Shown: positions 42,766 through 51,867, numbered from the stretch's first letter. The stretch: 64,000 nt of DNA from Bacillota bacterium (GCA_023392535.1 JAEVYY010000018.1:1-64000); one strand, 5' to 3'. Notes: generated by a model from the letters alone, not told the origin. Numbers and translations: made by a program.

Positions 42766-43506
42766 ATGGGATTTACAGAATTTACGATTGAAGGAAGAAA
42801 TGCTGTTATTGAAGCATTTCGTTCAGGAAAGACGATAGACAAGCTTTATGTATTGGATGGTTGTCAGGATGGCCCCATTATAACAATTAAAAGAGAAGCG
42901 AAAAAACAGAACACATTGATTAAATTTGTGGAAAAAGAGAGACTTGATCAATTATCAGAAACAGGCAGGCATCAGGGCGTGATTGCCCAAGCGGCAGCCT
43001 ATGAGTATGCAGAAGTGGAAGATATTTTGGAGCATGCAAGACAAAAGGGAGAGGCACCATTTCTATTTTTATTGGATAATATAGAAGACCCGCATAATCT
43101 TGGTGCAATTATTAGGACAGCAAATCTGGCAGGTGCTCATGGTGTCATCATCCCTAAAAATCGTGCGGTAGGTCTTACGGCTATCGTAGCGAGAACTTCA
43201 GCAGGAGCATTGAACTATACGCCGGTCGCTAAGGTGACAAATCTTGCAAAGACCATAGAAGACTTGAAAAAAGAGGGGCTTTGGTTTGTGTGCGCGGATA
43301 TGAATGGTACCACAATGTATGATCTGGATTTGCGGGGGCCGATAGGGATGGTGATCGGGAATGAAGGAGAGGGTGTTGGACGCCTGATAAAAGAAAAGTG
43401 TGATTTTGTTGCATCCATCCCAATGAAGGGCAATATTGATTCTCTGAATGCTTCTGTTGCAACGGGAGTATTGGCATATGAGATTGTGCGCCAGAGACTT
43501 TTGTGA
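42766..43506 (+). CDS. rlmB: 23S rRNA 2'-O-ribose methyltransferase of the TrmH/RlmB family
   Basis: This 246-residue SPOUT methyltransferase has an N-terminal substrate-binding domain (about 1-75, IEGRNAVIEAFRSGK) and a C-terminal knotted SAM domain with the family motifs LDNIEDPHNLGAIIRTA, GNEGEGV and SLNASVATGVLAYE. It probably methylates G2251 of 23S rRNA; the exact target is inferred from the family and from its place beside mrnC. Length is normal. Confidence 0.93.
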   Translation: MGFTEFTIEGRNAVIEAFRSGKTIDKLYVLDGCQDGPIITIKREAKKQNTLIKFVEKERLDQLSETGRHQGVIAQAAAYEYAEVEDILEHARQKGEAPFLFLLDNIEDPHNLGAIIRTANLAGAHGVIIPKNRAVGLTAIVARTSAGALNYTPVAKVTNLAKTIEDLKKEGLWFVCADMNGTTMYDLDLRGPIGMVIGNEGEGVGRLIKEKCDFVASIPMKGNIDSLNASVATGVLAYEIVRQRLL

Positions 43507-43537
43507 TTTGCGGGTCGTGGCAGAAATGGAGATTACT

Positions 43538-44158
43538 ATGCCATATGAGGATATGAAAGATGAAGAATTAATTGTAAGGTTGCGTGATGGGGAATCAGCT
43601 ATCATGGATTTTATTATGAATAAATATAAAAATTTGGTTCGAAGCAAGGCCAAAGCAATGTATATCCTGGGAGCCGATAATGAAGATCTGATTCAAGAGG
43701 GGATGATTGGACTATTTAAGGCAATCAGAGATTATGATAGCGGTCGAGATGCAAGTTTCTTTACATTTGCGGATCTTTGTATATCAAGACAGATGTACAC
43801 AGCGGTTCAGGCTTCCCGCAGAAGGAAACATGCTCCTTTAAATAGTTACGTTTCTCTTTACAGCAATGTGGCAGAAAGAGAAAGTGGAAGCTGGGAAGAT
43901 GCAACATTATTAAATGCGTTAGCATCGGAAGCAGAATTAAATCCAGAGGAGCTTTTAATTGATAAGGAAAATGTTATTAATCTGGAACAGACAATTGAAA
44001 AGGAATTGAGCAGCTTTGAAAAAGAAGTATTAGATTTGTATATTACGGGGATGAGCTACGCCCAAATTGCGAAGGTATTGGGAAAGGATGAAAAATCAAC
44101 AGATAATGCACTACAGCGCTTAAAGGGTAAGTTGAAAAAGGCAATTGCCTGGCGCTAA
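43538..44158 (+). CDS. sigH: RNA polymerase sigma-H factor (sporulation, stationary phase)
   Basis: This 206-residue sigma-70 family factor matches SigH, which drives early sporulation genes. Region 2 contains NEDLIQEGMIGLFKAIRDYD, and region 4 has the helix-turn-helix MSYAQIAKVLGKDEKST. The open frame continues upstream into rlmB, but GGAG at 43528-43531 sits six bases before the ATG at 43538, giving MPYEDMKDEELI; an ATG at 43526 is an alternative. The cysS-mrnC-rlmB-sigH order is typical of spore-forming Firmicutes. Confidence 0.92.
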   Translation: MPYEDMKDEELIVRLRDGESAIMDFIMNKYKNLVRSKAKAMYILGADNEDLIQEGMIGLFKAIRDYDSGRDASFFTFADLCISRQMYTAVQASRRRKHAPLNSYVSLYSNVAERESGSWEDATLLNALASEAELNPEELLIDKENVINLEQTIEKELSSFEKEVLDLYITGMSYAQIAKVLGKDEKSTDNALQRLKGKLKKAIAWR

Positions 44159-44173
44159 TCAAGAGAACCAATC

Positions 44174-44201
44174 TTGACAATAACTTTAATTACGATAAAA
44201 T
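44174..44201 (+). promoter_or_regulatory. Probable promoter for the 101-residue gene
   Basis: TTGACA (44174-44179) and TAAAAT (44196-44201) are 16 bases apart, 38 bases before the ATG. Confidence 0.6.
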
Positions 44202-44239
44202 ATGATTTATATGATTTGTTTTTTAAGGGGAAAAGGTGA

Positions 44240-44545
44240 ATGATAAATAGATCTATTACATTTTCGGATGTGAAAGTGCATAATGAAATAGAACTTTGTA
44301 CCGTTCTTACAACAGAGACTAAGAATGAGATAGAGCAGTTGTTTTTAAAGAATCGGCTTTCTTATTTTGAAAAATGGGAGAAGGCAACTTTCTGGCAGCG
44401 TTTGCTTGGTGAGCAGAAAGAGAGATGTACGTTATGTGTAAATGAGGCGCAAAAAGAAAAAGCACAGGAACTTATCGCATCTTTAAAACATCTTGAATCA
44501 AACGTCATACCGGTCATGCAAAAAGTGGATAAAGTATTTTTCTAA
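44240..44545 (+). CDS. Small hypothetical protein after sigH
   Basis: This 101-residue soluble, helical protein has no recognised domain. It contains a Cys-X2-Cys pair (ERCTLCVNE, about residues 60-68) and a Trp-rich FEKWEKATFWQRLLG segment (about 43-57). It is preceded by its own promoter and AAGGGGAAAAGGTGA. I cannot assign a function. The codon use matches its neighbours. Confidence 0.65.
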   Translation: MINRSITFSDVKVHNEIELCTVLTTETKNEIEQLFLKNRLSYFEKWEKATFWQRLLGEQKERCTLCVNEAQKEKAQELIASLKHLESNVIPVMQKVDKVFF

Positions 44546-44565
44546 TGTTAACGAAGTGGAAAAAC

Positions 44566-44594
44566 TTGACAAATAAAGATCTATCTATTATATT
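44566..44594 (+). promoter_or_regulatory. Promoter just upstream of a terminator
   Basis: TTGACA (44566-44571) and TATATT (44589-44594) are 17 bases apart. A terminator hairpin follows within about 15 bases, so any transcript must either be very short or read through. Confidence 0.45.
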
Positions 44595-44607
44595 TTTAAT
44601 AGACATA

Positions 44608-44641
44608 GGTGTCTGATTATATTTAATCAGGCGCTTTTTTT
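44608..44641 (+). terminator. Intrinsic terminator upstream of the amino acid ABC operon
   Basis: A 10-bp stem GTGTCTGATT / AATCAGGCGC with G-U pairs is followed by seven T. Confidence 0.8.
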
Positions 44642-44691
44642 ACTTTATAGGGAAGCAAATCTTTCTATACAAATCAGATAACTCTAAAAAA

Positions 44692-44729
44692 TCAAAATAA
44701 TCAAAATACTCAGAATACTCAAAATACTC
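44692..44729 (+). repeat. Short tandem repeat, four imperfect 9-10 bp units
   Basis: TCAAAATAA, TCAAAATAC, TCAGAATAC and TCAAAATAC follow one another in the leader of the ABC operon. This is probably a replication-slippage product and may affect spacing. Confidence 0.6.
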
Positions 44730-44774
44730 CAGATTAAAATTTAATATTCAATTTCTAATAAAAGGGGAAGCTAA

Positions 44775-45497
44775 ATGATCAAGATGATGAATGTGAATAA
44801 ATATTTTGGGGATCTCCATGTATTAAAAGACCTGAATTTAGAGGTAAAGGAAGGGGAAAAATTGGTCATAATAGGTCCTTCCGGATCTGGAAAATCGACA
44901 GCTGTTCGATGTATGAATTTTTTGGAAGAACCAACCAGTGGTCAGGTTTTTATAAACGGTGAAAAAATGACAACAAAGAATAAGACTAAAGTGGTCAGGC
45001 AGACAACATCCATGGTCTTTCAACAGTTCAATTTATATCCACATATGTCGGTGTTAAAAAACTTAACGCTGGCTCCTGTTAAATTATATCATAAGAGTAA
45101 GAAAGAAGCGCAGGATCTGGCGTATCACTACTTGAACGTAGTAGGCCTGACGGATAAGGCTAATGTATATCCAACGACTCTTTCCGGTGGACAGCAGCAG
45201 AGAATTGCCATAGCCAGAGCGCTATGCGCACAGACTAAAATCATACTATTTGATGAGCCTACTTCTGCCTTAGATCCTGAAACGATACAGGAAGTGTTGG
45301 ACGTTATGATAAAACTGGCAGAAGAGTATATAACCATGGTGGTCGTAACACATGAAATGGGATTTGCCAGACAAGTGGCAGACAGAATTGTGTTTATGGA
45401 CGATGGAAAGATTATTGAGGAAGGAAATTCACAACATTTTTTTAGGGACCAAAAGAATGAGAGAGTAAAGCAGTTTTTAAGCAAGATTATCCGCTAA
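44775..45497 (+). CDS. Polar amino acid ABC transporter ATP-binding protein
   Basis: This 240-residue ATPase of the GlnQ/HisP type energises the importer encoded by the next three genes. Walker A is GPSGSGKST, the signature is LSGGQQQR, Walker B is IILFDEPTSALD, and the switch His is in VVTHEMGFARQVAD, which is typical of amino acid importers. Length is normal. AAAGGGGAAGC precedes the ATG. It is the first gene of a four-gene operon. Confidence 0.95.
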   Translation: MIKMMNVNKYFGDLHVLKDLNLEVKEGEKLVIIGPSGSGKSTAVRCMNFLEEPTSGQVFINGEKMTTKNKTKVVRQTTSMVFQQFNLYPHMSVLKNLTLAPVKLYHKSKKEAQDLAYHYLNVVGLTDKANVYPTTLSGGQQQRIAIARALCAQTKIILFDEPTSALDPETIQEVLDVMIKLAEEYITMVVVTHEMGFARQVADRIVFMDDGKIIEEGNSQHFFRDQKNERVKQFLSKIIR

Positions 45498-45557
45498 GTA
45501 AAGAGAGTGTGAGACAAGGCGCAGGTGCGTTTTGCATATAGGAAAGGAGATACCATT

Positions 45558-46469
45558 ATGAAAAAATGGAAAAAATTTTTAACCCTTGGATTAAGTAGTT
45601 TTTTAGTACTTACCCTAGTAGGAGGCTGTGGTAAAAAAGAGGAAACTACAATTATAACAGATGAGACTAACGGAAAAAGTACGAAGACAGAAGAAGCGCA
45701 AGAAAAAACAAGTGAAGTGTCAGAAGACGTACAGCTAATTATGGATAGAGGAATATTGCGTGTAGGTGTAAAAAATGCTGTGATTGGATTTGGATTTCAG
45801 GATACTCTGACAGGTGAATATTCGGGCTTGGAAATTGCGCTTGCAGACAAAATTGCAGAACATTTGGGCGTTGATGTTGAATTCACACCAGTAACAGCAG
45901 CTACCCGCACGGAGCTTCTAGATTCCGGTGACATTGATTGTGTATTGGCAACATTTACGATTACAGAGGAAAGAAAAGAAAGCTGGGATTTTTCTACTCC
46001 TTATTTTACGGATTATGTAACGGTATTAGTAGAGAATGCATCGGGAATATCTATGCTTTCTGATCTGGTCGACAAGAAGGTTGGCGTTTCTTCCGGGTCC
46101 ACATCTGCAAGAGCTCTTGTAAGTGCTATGATAGAGCAAAAATTGATTAGAGGTGATGAGTTCCATGCGGAAACCTTTGATCCGGCTATCTGGGTGGAAG
46201 GAGTGACATTCCAGCAGTTTGACGATTATCCTACCATCTCAACTGCATTAAGTGCAGGCGAAATAGATGCTTTTTGTGTTGATAAGTCAATTTTAGCAGC
46301 ATATCACACAGATACGCGCTCTTATATTGATGATAAATTCTCACCGCAAAACTATGGGGTAGCAACTACGAAAGGCTCGGGACTTTCGGTAGTAGTGGAA
46401 GAATTAATAACTGGATGGCTGTCAGATGGAACGATTGAAAAATTGATTTCAGAAAACGGTTTGGAGTAA
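45558..46469 (+). CDS. Amino acid ABC transporter substrate-binding lipoprotein
   Basis: This 303-residue protein is a family 3 extracellular solute-binding protein. It has a lipoprotein signal with Cys24 in LVGGCG, a Glu/Lys/Thr-rich linker, and a two-lobe binding domain with typical ILRVGVKNAVIGFGF, LEIALADKIAEHLG and CVLATFTITEERKESWDFS segments. The start at 45558 is supported by GGAAAGGAG and the signal peptide. The ligand is probably a polar or acidic amino acid. Confidence 0.93.
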   Translation: MKKWKKFLTLGLSSFLVLTLVGGCGKKEETTIITDETNGKSTKTEEAQEKTSEVSEDVQLIMDRGILRVGVKNAVIGFGFQDTLTGEYSGLEIALADKIAEHLGVDVEFTPVTAATRTELLDSGDIDCVLATFTITEERKESWDFSTPYFTDYVTVLVENASGISMLSDLVDKKVGVSSGSTSARALVSAMIEQKLIRGDEFHAETFDPAIWVEGVTFQQFDDYPTISTALSAGEIDAFCVDKSILAAYHTDTRSYIDDKFSPQNYGVATTKGSGLSVVVEELITGWLSDGTIEKLISENGLE

Positions 46470-46491
46470 TGTAACTATAGGGGGAATTGTT

Positions 46492-47223
46492 ATGACAGGT
46501 ATTTTCTCGGCAAGTGCTTGGAAAAAAGTATGGATCTACCGGGAAACTTTTTTGCTTGGGCTTTCGAATACCGCATTGACTGCGCTGACAGCACTATTTT
46601 TATCTTTGTTATTGGGAATTATTTTTGGACTACTGGTGACCAGTGGAAAGAGGGGGCTTAGATTACTCAGTCGCGCTTATATAGAGCTGGTACAAAATAC
46701 ACCTCTGATTTTGCAATTATGTTTTTTGTATTATACGTTGGCTTTCTCAAAAAAAAGTATCGGTATAATTCCTACGGGCATCCTTGCAATAGGAATTTAT
46801 CATGGTGCTTATATGGCGGAAGTGGTGCGCGCAGGAATAGAGTCTATACCAAGAGGACAGTTCGAGGCAGCACAATCTCAGGGATTTTCTTATGTGGGGC
46901 AGATGTATTATATTATCCTTCCACAGAGTATTAAAATCATCCTTCCGCCGATGGTAAATCAAATCGTAAACCTTATAAAAAACACATCCTGCCTTTATAT
47001 TATTGGTGGTGCAGATTTAATTTCTTTAACGTATAGTTTTGTGACGGGAGCCTCCACAGGGGGGGCTTATGCACCGGCGTATATAGTCAGTGGTTTCCTG
47101 TTTTTTATTGTCTGCTTTCCGTTATCCACAATTGCGAGTATTTGGGAGAATGCACTAAAGAAAAGAGATATCAGAACAAATCCTATCAGAACATCCTTAG
47201 AGACGGGGAGGAGACTAAAATGA
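46492..47223 (+). CDS. Amino acid ABC transporter permease 1
   Basis: This 243-residue integral membrane protein of the HisM/GlnP type has about five helices. The ATPase-coupling EAA loop is EAAQSQGFSYVGQMYYIILP, and the family motif ELVQNTPLILQL is present. Residues near SFVTGASTGGAYAPAY lie in a later loop. It pairs with the permease at 47220, its coding end overlapping that start by four bases. Confidence 0.93.
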   Translation: MTGIFSASAWKKVWIYRETFLLGLSNTALTALTALFLSLLLGIIFGLLVTSGKRGLRLLSRAYIELVQNTPLILQLCFLYYTLAFSKKSIGIIPTGILAIGIYHGAYMAEVVRAGIESIPRGQFEAAQSQGFSYVGQMYYIILPQSIKIILPPMVNQIVNLIKNTSCLYIIGGADLISLTYSFVTGASTGGAYAPAYIVSGFLFFIVCFPLSTIASIWENALKKRDIRTNPIRTSLETGRRLK

Positions 47224-47963
47224 ATCCATTAACAGGTAGCTTTTCTATCTTAAAAAACATATCAATACTCCTTTATCTGATAAAAGGAATTGGTTTTACG
47301 TTGATCGTTTCTTTGGTTTCCGTAGCAATGGGAATTCTGTTAGGGTCTGTGTTGGCACTCGTCAGAAATTATTGTCTTACAAAAAAAACAGTGCTATTAA
47401 AGTGGTTCGCAATTGCCTATATTGAAATTTTTAGAAATACGCCATTGCTCTTATGGATTTTTATTTGTCTGGTGTTTTGTCCAACGCCCCGATTCTTTAC
47501 GCATCAGATGCTGGGTCTTTCCTCTGTTGAAGTAAAGATATTATGCAAAGCTACGATTGCCTTGATTTTATTTACTTCTTCCGTTATTGCAGAAATCGTG
47601 AGAGGGGGATTGAATTCTGTAGCACAGGGGCAATTTGAAGCAGGCCACTCACAAGGATTTCATACGATACAGATCATGATATATATTGTACTTCCGCAAG
47701 CCTATAGAAATATCATCCCCACGCTGCTAAGTCAGGTCATCACGACGATTAAGGATTCTTCCTATCTTGCAAATGTCGCAACGATAGAACTTATGGCACG
47801 AATAAAACAACTACTTAGTTCTGCCCATCATTATAATGGCTTAGGAAGGGTAAATACTTCGGATGTATTTGTTTTATTTGGGTTTGCAGCAGTCATTTAT
47901 TTTATCCTTAATTTTACACTCTCTACAATAGTGAGATATCTTCAGCAACGTCCTGCAATCTAA
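47220..47963 (+). CDS. Amino acid ABC transporter permease 2
   Basis: This 247-residue membrane protein is the second HisM-type subunit. It has the motif EIFRNTPLLLWIF and the EAA loop EAGHSQGFHTIQIMIYIVLP. I chose the ATG at 47220 (ATGA overlap with the preceding stop, GGGGAGGAG upstream) over the longer open frame from 47142. It completes the importer; the next gene starts 21 bases later and may be co-transcribed. Confidence 0.93.
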   Translation: MNPLTGSFSILKNISILLYLIKGIGFTLIVSLVSVAMGILLGSVLALVRNYCLTKKTVLLKWFAIAYIEIFRNTPLLLWIFICLVFCPTPRFFTHQMLGLSSVEVKILCKATIALILFTSSVIAEIVRGGLNSVAQGQFEAGHSQGFHTIQIMIYIVLPQAYRNIIPTLLSQVITTIKDSSYLANVATIELMARIKQLLSSAHHYNGLGRVNTSDVFVLFGFAAVIYFILNFTLSTIVRYLQQRPAI

Positions 47964-47983
47964 GTGATTTTTAGGAGGAATAG

Positions 47984-48577
47984 ATGGAAAAATATGTAGT
48001 AACGATTTCCAGACAGTTTGGTAGTCTGGGCAGAACAATAGCACAAAAAATGTCTGAAAAACTTCAGATACATTTTTATGACAGAGATATTGTAGAAGAC
48101 ACTTCAAAAAGAATGGGGCAGCCAATATCAGTGATCAGCAATGAGGAAGAAAATACACAGTCTGTTTTTTTCCGCAGGCAATACCCTTTGGGCATGGGAG
48201 TTGCAAATATGCAGGATGAGATTTTTCGAATCCAAAGCAATATTATAAAGGATTTGGCGAGTAAGGAAACCTGTATTATCGTAGGACGATGTGCAGGAAG
48301 TGTCCTGAAAGATTATTGCCGCTGTCTGAATATTTATATTTATGCCCCTTTTGAAGCGCGCATGGGGAATTGTACAGAAATATTGGAGATGGATAGCAAA
48401 ACGGCAAAAAGGATGATTCGGGAGGTAGATAAGGCCAGAGAGAACTATCGATATCATTATTGCCCAGAAGTTAAAAATCCATTTGATGGCTATGATATTA
48501 TGATAGACAGTAGCAAATATAGTGTAGAAATGACGTCAGATATTTTAACAGGTATGGTTAGAAAACTATTTCTGTAG
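47984..48577 (+). CDS. Cytidylate kinase-like family protein
   Basis: This 197-residue P-loop protein resembles the cytidylate-kinase-like family common in clostridia. It begins with VTISRQFGSLGRTIAQKMS, where the P-loop is a degenerate GSLGRT. It continues with FYDRDIVEDTSKRMG and an IIVGRCAGSVLKDY segment, and has the ETRE-like basic region EARMGNCTEI. Canonical CMP kinase has a clear GxxGxGKS motif, so true CMP kinase activity is doubtful. AGGAGG precedes the ATG. It follows the amino acid importer by 20 bases and precedes the cobalamin riboswitch. Confidence 0.82.
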   Translation: MEKYVVTISRQFGSLGRTIAQKMSEKLQIHFYDRDIVEDTSKRMGQPISVISNEEENTQSVFFRRQYPLGMGVANMQDEIFRIQSNIIKDLASKETCIIVGRCAGSVLKDYCRCLNIYIYAPFEARMGNCTEILEMDSKTAKRMIREVDKARENYRYHYCPEVKNPFDGYDIMIDSSKYSVEMTSDILTGMVRKLFL

Positions 48578-48632
48578 CATGCACAGGCCGTTGCTATCGT
48601 AGTGAGTATGGATGCTACATGGAGTATGCTTG

Positions 48633-48661
48633 TTGACTTGTGAAAATGTTTGTGTTAAGCT
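48633..48661 (+). promoter_or_regulatory. Possible promoter for the cobalamin riboswitch transcript
   Basis: TTGACT (48633-48638) and TAAGCT (48656-48661) are 17 bases apart, preceded by TGTGT. The riboswitch begins about 30 bases later. Confidence 0.45.
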
Positions 48662-48690
48662 AATCCAAGTAGAAATTACATAAAATAGTA

Positions 48691-48875
48691 ATAGGTGTCT
48701 AATATATGCGTTTTTGAGCCGCATGTGATTAGAATAATAGGGAAATGAGTGAAATTCTCATACGGTCCCGCCGCTGTAAAGGAAGAGTTACACTTCAGAG
48801 AAAGCCACTGCATGGATGACATGTGGGAAGGAGAAGGTAATGAGGAAGCCTGAGTCAGAAGACCTGCCTGTTTAC
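48691..48875 (+). promoter_or_regulatory. Cobalamin riboswitch
   Basis: The core elements are readable: GGGAAATGAGTGAAATTCTCATACGGTCCCGCCGCTGTAA-type segments near 48739-48779, AAAGCCACTG near 48800, and the B12-box-like AAGCCTGAGTCAGAAGACCTGCC at about 48846-48868. It lies before cbiQOMN and probably shuts off cobalt uptake when cobalamin is plentiful. Confidence 0.93.
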
Positions 48876-48936
48876 GTTGATTACATATGAGTCACGGTGT
48901 ATGGCTGCTAATGTCAGGAACTTTTTAAGATAGGAA

Positions 48937-48997
48937 AAGTGCGCCTTTTTGCGATATGTGATCATTTGACATATTGGGAAGGGCGCTTTTTATTTTT
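48937..48997 (+). terminator. Riboswitch-linked terminator
   Basis: AAAAGTGCGCC pairs with GGGCGCTTTT across an inner ATATGT / ACATAT hairpin and is followed by a T-rich run. It ends the leader when the riboswitch is in its bound form, by inference. Confidence 0.7.
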
Positions 48998-49064
48998 CGA
49001 AATGTCCATCGCATTTGAAGTCCGTAATTCTATTTAAAATCGTATAAAAAGGGGAGAAGATGAT

Positions 49065-49928
49065 ATGAAGGGACGTAAGCATGCATATGCGATTGATTTC
49101 TACGCATATAACTCTCCAATGAGGGCATGGAATCCAATATTAAAAGTCTGGTCAGCTGTCTTACTTATTTTTTTGTGTATTATTTTAGATAATATGTATG
49201 CATCTTTCTTTTTGATGTGTAGTATGAGTTCTCTTATCATCTGGTTTGGAAAAGTTCCTTTACATGAGTATCGTTCTTTGCTGAAAATCCCCTTGTTCTT
49301 TCTATTGATTGGCAGCGTTGCGCTTGCAATAGAAATATCTGCAATGCCTATGGGATTCTATTTTCTGTCTTTCGGACAAGTCTATATTGGTATCACGGAA
49401 CAAAGTGTTGCAAAAATGTTTCATGTAATGGCGAATGCATTTGCAGCAATCAGTGCGCTGTATATGATGACACTTACAACGCCTATGGGTGAAGTGATCA
49501 CTGTGTTAAGAAAGGCTCGGATACCACATTTGATTACGGAATTAATGTTTATGATCTATCGTTTTATTTTTATATTACTGGATACCGAATGCCGAATAAG
49601 AAATTCTGCCGAATCCAGACTGGGCTATTGTGATTTCCCCACATCATGTCGTACCTTTGGAGATTCTATGGGAAATTTATTGGTATTATCTTTGCAGAAA
49701 TCGCGTCATTATTTTAATGCCATGGAATCTCGTTGTTATGACGGTGTTTTTGAATTTTTGGAAGAAGAAAAAAAGATTAAGAAAATACAGTTATTTGTTA
49801 TGTCCTTAATTGCGTTGCTAATGATTACAATTGCGCATATTACGCGGACGGTCGGACATATTCAGACAGGATTTCTGTTTTATCTTGTGTCGGGAGGGAC
49901 AATATGGACACCATTCTGGAGATCATAA
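49065..49928 (+). CDS. cbiQ: Cobalt ECF transporter transmembrane protein (T component)
   Basis: This 287-residue protein has five to six predicted helices and the T-component coupling motifs AESRLGYC (about 185-192) and AMESRCYDG (about 221-229), which contact the ATPase. It is the energy-coupling scaffold of the cobalt importer. It opens the riboswitch-controlled operon in the order Q-O-M-N, not the more common M-N-Q-O. The cbiO start lies 25 bases inside its 3' end. The C-terminus after the last helix is short. Confidence 0.88.
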   Translation: MKGRKHAYAIDFYAYNSPMRAWNPILKVWSAVLLIFLCIILDNMYASFFLMCSMSSLIIWFGKVPLHEYRSLLKIPLFFLLIGSVALAIEISAMPMGFYFLSFGQVYIGITEQSVAKMFHVMANAFAAISALYMMTLTTPMGEVITVLRKARIPHLITELMFMIYRFIFILLDTECRIRNSAESRLGYCDFPTSCRTFGDSMGNLLVLSLQKSRHYFNAMESRCYDGVFEFLEEEKKIKKIQLFVMSLIALLMITIAHITRTVGHIQTGFLFYLVSGGTIWTPFWRS

Positions 49929-50722
49929 ATTTTTCATTCTCCTATGAAAAAGAAAGAAATGTATTAAATCATATCAATATCAGAATTCGAGAAGGAGAGA
50001 AAATTGCAGTTATCGGTTCGAATGGCGCTGGCAAATCAACGTTATTCCTAAACATGAATGGTGTGTTACGACCTGATGAGGGCGAGATACGATATCGTGG
50101 AATACCGATTACGAAAAAGAATTTGTCACAGCTTCGAAAAAAGGTGGGAATTGTATTTCAGGATGCTGACAATCAAATCATTGCTTCTACGGTATTGCAA
50201 GAAGTATCATTTGGACCAGTAAATCTGAAGCTGTCTAAAGAAGAAGTGAAGACGCGTGTACACAAAGCACTGGAATTCATGAATTTAACAGAGTTTACGG
50301 ATAGGCCGCCACATTACTTAAGTGGAGGAGAAAAGAAAAGGGTTGGAATTGCAGATATTATTGCAATGGAGTCAGAGGTCATTATCTTTGATGAACCAAC
50401 AGCTTCCTTAGACCCATTTAACCAGCAGATATTAGAGGATGTCTTGCAAAAATTAGAAGAAGAGGGCAAGACTATTCTGATAGCAACACATGATACAGAT
50501 TTTGTATTTCGTTGGGCGGACAGGATTCTTGTTCTTGGAGAAAAAGGGATACTGGCTGATGATATACCGATTCGAATATTTAAAGATTCTCATCTTTTGG
50601 AAAGAGCCAATCTACGGAAGCCGGTTCTCTTGGAAGTCTATGAGATCTTAGTAGAAAAGGGAGTTTTAGAAGCGGGAGAGAGATATCCAAGTACTATGGA
50701 TAAATTACGTCAACTTTTTTAA
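49904..50722 (+). CDS. cbiO: Cobalt ECF transporter ATP-binding protein
   Basis: This 272-residue ECF ATPase has Walker A GSNGAGKST, the Q-loop GIVFQDADNQI, signature LSGGEKKRVGIAD, Walker B VIIFDEPTASLDP and switch His in IATHDTDF. These match the CbiO type, including the FQDADNQ motif. It overlaps cbiQ by 25 bases, indicating coupled translation, and presumably forms a homodimer with no second ATPase in the operon. Confidence 0.94.
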   Translation: MDTILEIINFSFSYEKERNVLNHINIRIREGEKIAVIGSNGAGKSTLFLNMNGVLRPDEGEIRYRGIPITKKNLSQLRKKVGIVFQDADNQIIASTVLQEVSFGPVNLKLSKEEVKTRVHKALEFMNLTEFTDRPPHYLSGGEKKRVGIADIIAMESEVIIFDEPTASLDPFNQQILEDVLQKLEEEGKTILIATHDTDFVFRWADRILVLGEKGILADDIPIRIFKDSHLLERANLRKPVLLEVYEILVEKGVLEAGERYPSTMDKLRQLF

Positions 50723-50804
50723 TCATATGATACGATCAGTGAAAAGTGCACGTTTCACTATAGTATAAATAAATTAGGCTGTGAAACAGCCGGGAGGGAA
50801 AAAG

Positions 50805-51554
50805 ATGTCAAAGAAACAAAAAAGTATAGTTTTATGGTTAGCAATATTTGCGTTGTTTACCGCAGTTACACCGACAGTGAATGCAATGCATATTATGGAG
50901 GGATATCTGCCACCGAAATATTGTGTTGCATGGGGAATATTGTGTGTACCATTCTTAATCAGCGGTTTTTTTAAGATACAGAATAAAGTAAGCGAGGATC
51001 GTAAATCAGTTACGTTATTGGCAATGGCAGGAGCTTTTATTTTTGTAATATCTTCGCTTAAGATACCATCCGTGACAGGAAGCTGTTCTCATATGACAGG
51101 AACGGGACTCGGTGCATTGCTGTTCGGACCGTCACCAGTTGCGATTCTAGGTGTTATTGTATTACTTTTTCAGGCAATTCTGTTGGCACATGGAGGAATT
51201 ACCACGCTTGGAGCCAATACCTTTTCTATGGCAGTTGCGGGTCCATTCCTGTCCTTTGGAATCTACTGGCTATGCAAGAAGTGCAACCTAAATAAGAAAT
51301 TCAGTATATTTTTAGCAGCATGTCTTGGTGATCTCTTTACCTATTGTGTGACAAGTATCCAGCTTGCAATTGCATATCCTTCCGCAGAGGGGGGAGTAGC
51401 GGCTTCTGCAGTGAAGTTTTTAAGCGTATTTGCGCCAACACAATTGCCGCTTGCTGTTATAGAAGGAATCCTTACGGTTATTATTATGATCGCGCTCGAG
51501 ACATATGCCATGCCGGAATTAAAGGCAATTGGATTTGCAAAGGAGGGAAAATAA
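50805..51554 (+). CDS. cbiM: Cobalt ECF transporter substrate-binding protein CbiM
   Basis: This 249-residue membrane protein binds cobalt. After a signal-like helix ending TPTVNA comes the conserved mature N-terminus MHIMEGYLPP, whose His helps coordinate the metal. Six more helices and the SCSHMTGTGLG motif follow. I chose the ATG at 50805, eight bases after CGGGAGGG, over an upstream in-frame ATG at 50781. Confidence 0.95.
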   Translation: MSKKQKSIVLWLAIFALFTAVTPTVNAMHIMEGYLPPKYCVAWGILCVPFLISGFFKIQNKVSEDRKSVTLLAMAGAFIFVISSLKIPSVTGSCSHMTGTGLGALLFGPSPVAILGVIVLLFQAILLAHGGITTLGANTFSMAVAGPFLSFGIYWLCKKCNLNKKFSIFLAACLGDLFTYCVTSIQLAIAYPSAEGGVAASAVKFLSVFAPTQLPLAVIEGILTVIIMIALETYAMPELKAIGFAKEGK

Positions 51555-51555
51555 T

Positions 51556-51867
51556 ATGAGTAAGAATACAAAGACAGTTTTGATATTATTCCTTCTCGTG
51601 ATAGTGATTGCATTTGTTCCATTATTTGCGCTTAAAGGTGCAGAATTTGGTGGATCTGATGACGCTGGAAGCAAGATGGTGGAAGAAATCAGGGGAGCAG
51701 AATATGAGCCTTGGTTTACGCCTGTATTAGAGACGTGGATTGATGGCGAACTGCCAGGAGAAATTGAGAGTTTATTATTTTGCGTACAGACTGGCATCGG
51801 TGTGGGAGTTATTGCATTTTTTATGGGTAGGTTTGTAGAACGTAAGAAGTGTCAGAAGGAATTTTAA
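51556..51867 (+). CDS. cbiN: Cobalt transport protein CbiN
   Basis: This 103-residue protein has two transmembrane helices, at about residues 7-25 and 76-95, and between them the CbiN segment GAEFGGSDDAG and EYEPWFTPVLE. It works with CbiM to load cobalt. AGGAGG in the cbiM 3' end precedes the ATG at 51556, one base after the cbiM stop. It ends the operon, directly before the repeat arrays. Confidence 0.93.
   Translation: MSKNTKTVLILFLLVIVIAFVPLFALKGAEFGGSDDAGSKMVEEIRGAEYEPWFTPVLETWIDGELPGEIESLLFCVQTGIGVGVIAFFMGRFVERKKCQKEF

Noticed and set aside
43198..43653. A 151-codon minus-strand open frame across rlmB
   Set aside because: It is an antisense shadow of rlmB, with no ribosome site and an unusual amino acid composition.
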